A stretch of DNA of 26,943 nt, taken from assembly GCA_964643145.1 (NCBI GenBank), contig CAZXPG010000020.1:1-26943 (forward strand). The letters run 5' to 3'. This DNA comes from CAZXPG01 sp964643145. Lineage in GTDB: Bacteria > Pseudomonadota > Alphaproteobacteria > Rickettsiales > Arcanibacteraceae. The stretch's first letter is position 1. Every line of letters starts with the position of its first letter. The notes beneath the pieces were generated by a model. It saw only the letters and a program-made list of their open reading frames with translations, was not told where the DNA came from and ran no database searches. Below are positions 22,391-26,943 of this stretch, piece after piece. A program made the translations under genes and the position numbers.

Positions 22391-23272
22391 TTATACCGGA
22401 TCTTGATGGATCAGCACTTCCGCTTCCGGAAATTCGTGGATAATCCACTGTTCAATTTCATCGGCTATATTATGGGCTTCACGCAAGGTAATGCTTCCAT
22501 CCAGCTCTAAATCAAATTGGATGAAGGGTTTGCCACCGGAAGAGCGGGTTTTCAGGCGGTGCCAGCCTTTCACGGCAGGATGCCGTGCAATGAGTTCTTT
22601 AATACGCTGGCGTGACTCTTCCTTAAACTCCCGGTCCATTAAGTCGTGAAATGCACTCACCCCAATATCCCAAGCACCAAAAATAATATAAAAAGCAATT
22701 AAAAAGGCAAAAAAAGCATCAATCCACGGCAGATCAAGCCAGGGGGCACTGACCAGCGAAAAAATCACCACCCCATTCATCAGAATATCATTCATATAAT
22801 GCAGGCTGTCGGCCTCAATCACAGGCGACTTGGTGCGCGCAATAACATAACGCTGAAACGCTACAAGCAGCAACGTGACCACAGTAGAGAATAGCATCAC
22901 CCCAATACCAAGCAGGGTATGGGCAGCCTCTTCGGGGAAAACGAAACGCTTCACCGCCTGGATTCCCACCAGAATCCCCGACACCACAATAAAGCTGGCC
23001 TGGGCAAATGCCGCCAGGTCTTCTGCCTTGCCATGGCCAAAACGGTGTTCTTTATCAGGTGGTTGCATGGCATAGCGCACCGCCATGAAGTTAATTGCCG
23101 ATACAATCACATCCAGCACTGAATCAACCAACGAAGCAAGCAAGCTGACCGACCCTGTTAGCCACCAAGCCAGGGTTTTTCCCACAATAATTGACGAGGC
23201 CGCCACCACCGAAGCCAGTGTTGCATAACGGATAAGCCGCTGTTTCTCTGAAGTAGCAAGTGCAACTGTCAT
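22391..23272 (-). CDS. Cation diffusion facilitator (FieF-like)
   Basis: Inner-membrane divalent cation/proton antiporter, probably exporting zinc or iron, with about six membrane helices and a cytoplasmic C-terminal domain. Metal site A is complete: Asp50 and Asp54 (LVDSVLD) with His158 and Asp162 (DSLHYMND), equivalent to E. coli FieF Asp45/Asp49/His153/Asp157, and the Asp rather than His in the first position is the FieF pattern. Site B has Asp73, His76 and His80 (DKEHRFGH). C-terminal ligands include His231, His267, His289 and Asp291. The length of 293 fits FieF (300). The start at ATG 23272 lacks a clear ribosome-binding site. The substrate cannot be fixed from sequence. Confidence 0.92.
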   Translation of the reverse strand: MTVALATSEKQRLIRYATLASVVAASSIIVGKTLAWWLTGSVSLLASLVDSVLDVIVSAINFMAVRYAMQPPDKEHRFGHGKAEDLAAFAQASFIVVSGILVGIQAVKRFVFPEEAAHTLLGIGVMLFSTVVTLLLVAFQRYVIARTKSPVIEADSLHYMNDILMNGVVIFSLVSAPWLDLPWIDAFFAFLIAFYIIFGAWDIGVSAFHDLMDREFKEESRQRIKELIARHPAVKGWHRLKTRSSGGKPFIQFDLELDGSITLREAHNIADEIEQWIIHEFPEAEVLIHQDPV

Positions 23273-23353
23273 TTTATGTACATTTTGTTCTTATATATCA
23301 TCCTACCCACTGTGATCTTATAGGGGATATGCTGGAATAGGAAGCAATTTTAT

Positions 23354-23396
23354 CCTCAGTTTTTTGATAAGCGCGGCTTATAAAAAAACTGAGGTT
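23354..23396. repeat. Palindromic intergenic repeat, copy 6
   Basis: CCTCAGTTTTTTGATAAGC-GCG-GCTTATAAAAAAACTGAGG. The GG/CC step of other copies has changed in both arms (TT and AA, with one residual mismatch), so most pairing is kept. It ends 21 bases before the lipoprotein start codon. Confidence 0.88.
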
Positions 23397-23417
23397 CATT
23401 TTATGACAGGTTCCGCT

Positions 23418-23894
23418 ATGAAAGTACAGCTTCCCTTCTATTACTTCCTATTATTTGCCTTACTTGCATCCTGTGCAGAACAAGGCGGCCCGCTTAGCAA
23501 ACAGCAGGTTGGCACCGTGCTGGGCGGTATTGGGGGTGCTGCTGCTGGTTCCCAGTTTGGCAAAGGCACTGGCCATGTTGCAGCTATTGCCACTGGCACA
23601 TTACTTGGTGCAGCACTTGGCAGTTCACTTGGCGCATCACTGGATAAAAACGATATGAATTACTATAACCACACCTCCCAGAACACCCTTGAAACGGCAC
23701 CAACTGGGCATACTTCCGAATGGCACAACCCCGATAGCGGCAATTACGGCACTATTACTCCCGTACGCACCTATACCGAGCAAGGCCGTTACTGCCGCGA
23801 ATACCGCCAGCACATTGTCGTAAACGGCAAAACCGAACAAGCCTATGGCAAAGCCTGCAGGCAAGCGGATGGTACGTGGCGGATTGTGGAGTAA
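23418..23894 (+). CDS. 17-kDa surface antigen-type glycine-zipper lipoprotein
   Basis: Outer membrane lipoprotein of 158 residues. The signal peptide MKVQLPFYYFLLFALLASC ends in a lipobox (Cys19). Residues 31-75 form a glycine zipper (VGTVLGGIGGAAAGSQFGKGTG and LLGAALGSSLGASL), the 2TM domain of the rickettsial 17-kDa antigen family. The C-terminal module CREYRQHIVVNGKTEQAYGKACRQADGTWRIVE is the family's conserved tail, with two Cys likely to be disulfide-linked. ATG 23418 was chosen because it starts the signal peptide exactly; upstream in-frame ATG 23403 would add five residues. The exact role is unknown for most relatives; envelope stability is inferred. A palindromic repeat sits in its leader. 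Confidence 0.85.
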   Translation: MKVQLPFYYFLLFALLASCAEQGGPLSKQQVGTVLGGIGGAAAGSQFGKGTGHVAAIATGTLLGAALGSSLGASLDKNDMNYYNHTSQNTLETAPTGHTSEWHNPDSGNYGTITPVRTYTEQGRYCREYRQHIVVNGKTEQAYGKACRQADGTWRIVE

Positions 23895-23931
23895 ATAATG
23901 AGGGGAGTCTGGAGCCCTCATACTTCAGACT

Positions 23932-26205
23932 CTACACTCTGACCACCACCTCCAACCTCTTCCTTTCTAGTGCCAAGCAACTTTCGTGGTTACAAGGCTG
24001 CCATTCGATGAGTGTGGTAATCTCCACCTGCTCAGCAAGCAGCAGCGGTGCTTCCAGCACCAGCTCTGCCTCAATCAGCACCTCGCCCTGATACACATAG
24101 TGTTTCTCTGCTGATAATACTGGCTGATATAGCTGACCAGCGGGATAGTGAATATGCTGCACTTTCACCGCTGCTTCGCTGGAGAATGCTATATGGGTAG
24201 GGGTTAGATGGCCGTGCTGCTCTTGCGCTGCATAGATATGCCAACCTTCGTCAACCACGAGCTTGAGGGCGATACTGAACGGTATACCCACCTCCACCTT
24301 CTCCGGCTGCGATACAATAGAAGCCCGCACCCTACCCGAAGCATGCGAAGCTCCATAATGCTTATGAAATGGCGTGAGTTGCACGATTCCGCTTATCATA
24401 TGCGTATAGCTGATAGGAGAGCGTTGTATATCCGCATGAAAAGCGGCAATCAGTGCCTCAGCCCGGCCATACCAGAAAGAATCCCCGGTAATAGCAAGCA
24501 GCTTCACCATATTATGTAACATTACGGCATTGGCGGAAGGAAAAGCAGAATCGTCGCCCTCTTTGATACGAACGAGGGTTTCCTGCCCCTGTTCGGTAAA
24601 GAAAAATCCACCTTCTTCGCTATCTTCAAATAATTCCAGTGTTTTTTCTGCCAGTTGTAGTGCCTGTACACGCCAATAGCTTTTCTCCCCCGCTTCATAG
24701 AGTGACAGAAATGCTTGCAGGCAATAGCTGTAATCCTCCAGGAACCCATAGAGTGGCGGTGTCTCACCTCTTGTTGCCACACGTAATAACCTACCATCTG
24801 GCTGTAACAATCTGGTTATCACATAATCAGCACCCCTCTCTGCTGCCTGCCTATAATCTTCCCGCCCAAAGGCCTGTGCCGCCTCTACCAGCGCGGCTAT
24901 TATCATACTGTGCCAGCTAGTAATTACCTTCGCATCTATTAACGGCAATGGGCGCAATGCCCGTTCCTTCTTCAGTTTCATCAAAATAGGTAATAGCTGC
25001 GCCTGATACTCTTGCCGTTTAGCCAGATCATGCACATATAACACGCCACCGCTTGGCTGCTTATGCCCTTCAAAATGCGGGATTTCCGCTAAACGGAAAC
25101 AGCGATGCAAACAATGCTCTTCCTCATGCGAAAGCACCCTTCCCAGGCTAAGGGCATTCCAGACATAATATTCCCCTTCTATCTCGTCTGTTTCCGCATC
25201 AAGGGCAGAATAATATTGGCCCTCTTCCCCTTGCAGGGTGGATAGCACAAAATCGAGCGTGCTTTCTGCCACAAAACGGTAATATGGGTCTTCTGTTAGC
25301 CTGTAAGCCTCGCTATAACAGCGGGCAAGCCAGGCCTGGTTATAGAGCATCTTCTCAAAATGTGGCACTTTCCACTCTTCATCCACTGCATAACGGTGGA
25401 AACCGCCCCCCACATGGTCATAGAGCCCGCCTGCCACCATCGCATCCAGCGCGCTCGTCACGATATCCAGTGCCTCCTGTGTTTTCGTATCGCGTTCATA
25501 GCCCAGCAAAAACAGCAGATAAGCTTCCTGTGGGAATTTCGGGGAATGGAAGAAGCCACCATTTGTCTTATCAGCATAGTGAAGCAATTGCTCAAACAAG
25601 CTACGGGGCAATAGGCGATCAGCGCCTGTATCGGTAGCATAATCACGTTTTTCCGTGAGTAGCTGGGCTTCCAGATAACGCGTGACTTCTTCCGCGCTGG
25701 CCAGCACCATTTCACGGCGGTTGTTCCACGCATCCGCCAGTGAGAACACCACCTCGCCAAAACCCGGTTTGCCATAACGCCTATCCACCGCAAAGGTGCC
25801 ACCGGCAAAAAATGGCTTGCATTCCGGTGTCAGCACCACGTTATTGGGCCATCCCCCTTCGCGCGTCATCAACTGCCGCGCTGCCATATAAAGCATATCC
25901 AGGTCAGGCCGTTCTTCCCTATCAATTTTAATATTGATAAAATAGCGGTTCATCAATTCCGCCATGGCCGGGTCGCAGAAAATCTGTCGTTCCATCACAT
26001 GGCACCAATAGCAGGTGGCATAGCCAATACTGACCAATATCGGCTTATCTTCAGCCTTCGCACGTTGCAGCGCCTCTTCGCCCCACGGATACCAGTCCAC
26101 CGGATTATGGGCATGTTGTAACAAATAGGGGCTGGTGGAATGAATCAACTTATTGGTATATTTCCACGTACCATCACTATGCTGTAAATGCAGGTGGCTA
26201 TCCAT
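23932..26205 (-). CDS. DUF255 thioredoxin-domain protein with DsbD-alpha-like tail
   Basis: Large protein of 757 residues. Residues 15-170 are a DUF255/YyaL-type thioredoxin domain (NPVDWYPWGEEAL, GYATCYWCHVM with Cys65 and Cys68, REERPD, GGWPNNVVLTPE), followed by an (alpha/alpha)6-barrel part to about residue 610, as in YyaL and mammalian SPATA20. From about 624 an extra 134-residue domain (EGWHIYAAQEQHGHLTPTHIAF, then EWQPCNHESC with Cys738 and Cys743) resembles the N-terminal domain of DsbD. The usual CHWC motif is CYWC here. No signal peptide is present. ATG 26205 was chosen because AGGAG is 8 bases upstream; the frame continues open to 26259. The reaction is unknown; thiol exchange between the two domains is a hypothesis. 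Confidence 0.82.
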   Translation of the reverse strand: MDSHLHLQHSDGTWKYTNKLIHSTSPYLLQHAHNPVDWYPWGEEALQRAKAEDKPILVSIGYATCYWCHVMERQIFCDPAMAELMNRYFINIKIDREERPDLDMLYMAARQLMTREGGWPNNVVLTPECKPFFAGGTFAVDRRYGKPGFGEVVFSLADAWNNRREMVLASAEEVTRYLEAQLLTEKRDYATDTGADRLLPRSLFEQLLHYADKTNGGFFHSPKFPQEAYLLFLLGYERDTKTQEALDIVTSALDAMVAGGLYDHVGGGFHRYAVDEEWKVPHFEKMLYNQAWLARCYSEAYRLTEDPYYRFVAESTLDFVLSTLQGEEGQYYSALDAETDEIEGEYYVWNALSLGRVLSHEEEHCLHRCFRLAEIPHFEGHKQPSGGVLYVHDLAKRQEYQAQLLPILMKLKKERALRPLPLIDAKVITSWHSMIIAALVEAAQAFGREDYRQAAERGADYVITRLLQPDGRLLRVATRGETPPLYGFLEDYSYCLQAFLSLYEAGEKSYWRVQALQLAEKTLELFEDSEEGGFFFTEQGQETLVRIKEGDDSAFPSANAVMLHNMVKLLAITGDSFWYGRAEALIAAFHADIQRSPISYTHMISGIVQLTPFHKHYGASHASGRVRASIVSQPEKVEVGIPFSIALKLVVDEGWHIYAAQEQHGHLTPTHIAFSSEAAVKVQHIHYPAGQLYQPVLSAEKHYVYQGEVLIEAELVLEAPLLLAEQVEITTLIEWQPCNHESCLALERKRLEVVVRV

Positions 26206-26298
26206 GATGCGGCTCCTGTATGATAAAGAAAAACACCAAAATATGCGAATATTGCTCACTATTCAATTAGAAAGAGTGTAGCATAGATAATAAGCGCA

Positions 26299-26327
26299 TT
26301 GCAATTTCTTCTTAAAAACTTTACAGT
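26299..26327 (+). promoter_or_regulatory. Promoter candidate, possibly for a leaderless mRNA
   Basis: TTGCAA (26299-26304), a 17-base spacer and TACAGT (26322-26327). The expected start, 6-7 bases downstream, coincides with ATG 26334, and no Shine-Dalgarno sequence is visible. Confidence 0.45.
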
Positions 26328-26333
26328 TCCCCT

Positions 26334-26828
26334 ATGATGACACGTTTTCTTTACAGCATTCTGGTATTATTGCTCTGTTCCTGCACGTTCTATACCGAGC
26401 CAGGCAGTTCTTCTGCCAGCTTTGAGCCGCCTGTTGTTCCACGCCAGTGGCAGGTGAAGCATTATCAAGCAGATAAAAGCGGCCAGCTATGCAGCATCAC
26501 AGCCGGGCATAATGCCATTGAAATTGTAATGAAAAGAACTACAGATGGCCAGATCAGGCAAGCCGTGCACAGCACCAGGGCACTTGCTCCAGGCACGCTG
26601 TTCCATGTGCGTGTTGGTGGGCATAACTACCAGACCAGCTCCGCTTATTTCCCCACAGATATATCACGTGCCTTAATCACTGACCTTAAAACCGGCAATA
26701 CCGCCTATTTTGAATGGAACGAACGCGCCAGCAGCCTGCGCGGCCAGTCCAGCATTTTCCATAATATGGCGTCACTAGCAGGATTTAACGCCAAATATAA
26801 CGAATGTAGCCAGACACTTGGCAGGTAG
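26334..26828 (+). CDS. Hypothetical lipoprotein
   Basis: The product has 164 residues. Residues 1-16 are a short lipoprotein signal peptide with lipobox LLCSC (Cys17). The mature part is beta-rich (WQVKHYQADKSGQLCSITAGHNAIEIVMKR, TLFHVRVGGHNYQTSSAYFP, TAYFEWNERASS), with two further cysteines at 53 and 158 that could pair. I do not recognise the family; the alternation of an early and a late Cys around a beta domain is loosely like IalB-type proteins, but this is a weak resemblance. Two ATGs (26334, 26337) are possible. It is divergent from the DUF255 gene and followed by a palindromic repeat. Confidence 0.7.
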   Translation: MMTRFLYSILVLLLCSCTFYTEPGSSSASFEPPVVPRQWQVKHYQADKSGQLCSITAGHNAIEIVMKRTTDGQIRQAVHSTRALAPGTLFHVRVGGHNYQTSSAYFPTDISRALITDLKTGNTAYFEWNERASSLRGQSSIFHNMASLAGFNAKYNECSQTLGR

Positions 26829-26861
26829 CTTGTTGCTACAAAATAGCAGTTGATATAATTT

Positions 26862-26900
26862 AACCTCAGTTTTGGATAAGCTACGCTTTTCCAAAACTGT
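26862..26900. repeat. Palindromic intergenic repeat, copy 7
   Basis: AACCTCAGTTTTGGATAAGC-TAC-GCTTTTCCAAAACTG; the right outer end is lost (GTCA instead of GAGGTT). It lies 33 bases after the lipoprotein stop and shares the TAC loop with copy 2. Confidence 0.88.
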
Positions 26901-26943
26901 CAACTATTTGAAAAATAATGATTCAAGGCGGCTTGAACCATTA

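Noticed and set aside
23364..23417. Longer N-terminus for the 17-kDa-type lipoprotein
   Set aside because: It would be encoded by the palindromic repeat and would bury the lipoprotein signal peptide.
23899..23932. Inverted repeats TGAGGG/CCCTCA and GAGTCTG/CAGACTC between convergent genes as terminators
   Set aside because: The two pairings are mutually exclusive, short and not followed by a T run on either strand, so a confident call is not possible.
26206..26259. 18-residue N-terminal extension of the DUF255 protein
   Set aside because: It lacks a ribosome-binding site, and ATG 26205 has AGGAG at good distance and starts right before the conserved domain.
12..26900. Palindromic repeats as a CRISPR array
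   Set aside because: Copies are kilobases apart with no regular spacers and no cas genes.

Overview
The window is an alphaproteobacterial chromosome segment of roughly mid-40s % G+C by eye (not computed). Support comes from gene neighbourhoods typical of that class: a COQ9-family gene divergent from rpsU, an rpmF-plsX-fabH-ihfA-MerR cluster, carA/carB followed by greA, and a lipoprotein of the rickettsial 17-kDa antigen type. The order cannot be fixed from this sequence. Complete carAB, glnA, fabH and plsX argue against an extremely reduced genome, while the interspersed palindromic repeats recall host-associated or repeat-rich lineages.

Layout. 1-1.1 kb: COQ9-like gene (-) and rpsU (+). 1.1-3.25 kb: gmk (+) overlapping tail to tail with a secreted M23 peptidase (-) preceded by bamE (-). 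3.4-6.6 kb: rpmF, plsX, fabH, ihfA, a MerR regulator and tRNA-Pro(GGG), all +. 6.7-9.0 kb: an accessory strip beside the tRNA with a truncated tyrosine recombinase, two orphan genes each behind a recognisable promoter, and hairpin-rich DNA. 9.1-10.4 kb: rimK and a small secreted protein. 10.8-18 kb: carA, an AAA ATPase, a DUF3226/TOPRIM-like protein, carB, greA and a cysteine-rich membrane protein, all +. 18-23.3 kb, all -: a Dps-fold protein, glnA, htpG and a cation diffusion facilitator. 23.4-26.9 kb: a 17-kDa-antigen-type lipoprotein, a DUF255 protein with a DsbD-alpha-like tail, and another lipoprotein.

How the genes work together. Most of the window is housekeeping: translation (rpsU, rpmF, rimK, tRNA), fatty acid and phospholipid initiation (plsX, fabH), nucleotide and nitrogen metabolism (gmk, carAB, glnA), envelope building (bamE, M23, lipoproteins) and stress or metal handling (htpG, CDF). 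Three things stand out. First, an ATPase plus TOPRIM-like gene pair sits with almost no intergenic DNA inside the carAB operon; its architecture resembles two-gene OLD/PARIS-type antiphage modules. Second, a ~43-bp near-perfect palindrome (core CCTCAGTTTTGGATAAGC and its complement) recurs seven times, always between genes. Third, a Dps-fold protein has lost all five ferroxidase-site residues and carries a polyglutamine N-terminus.
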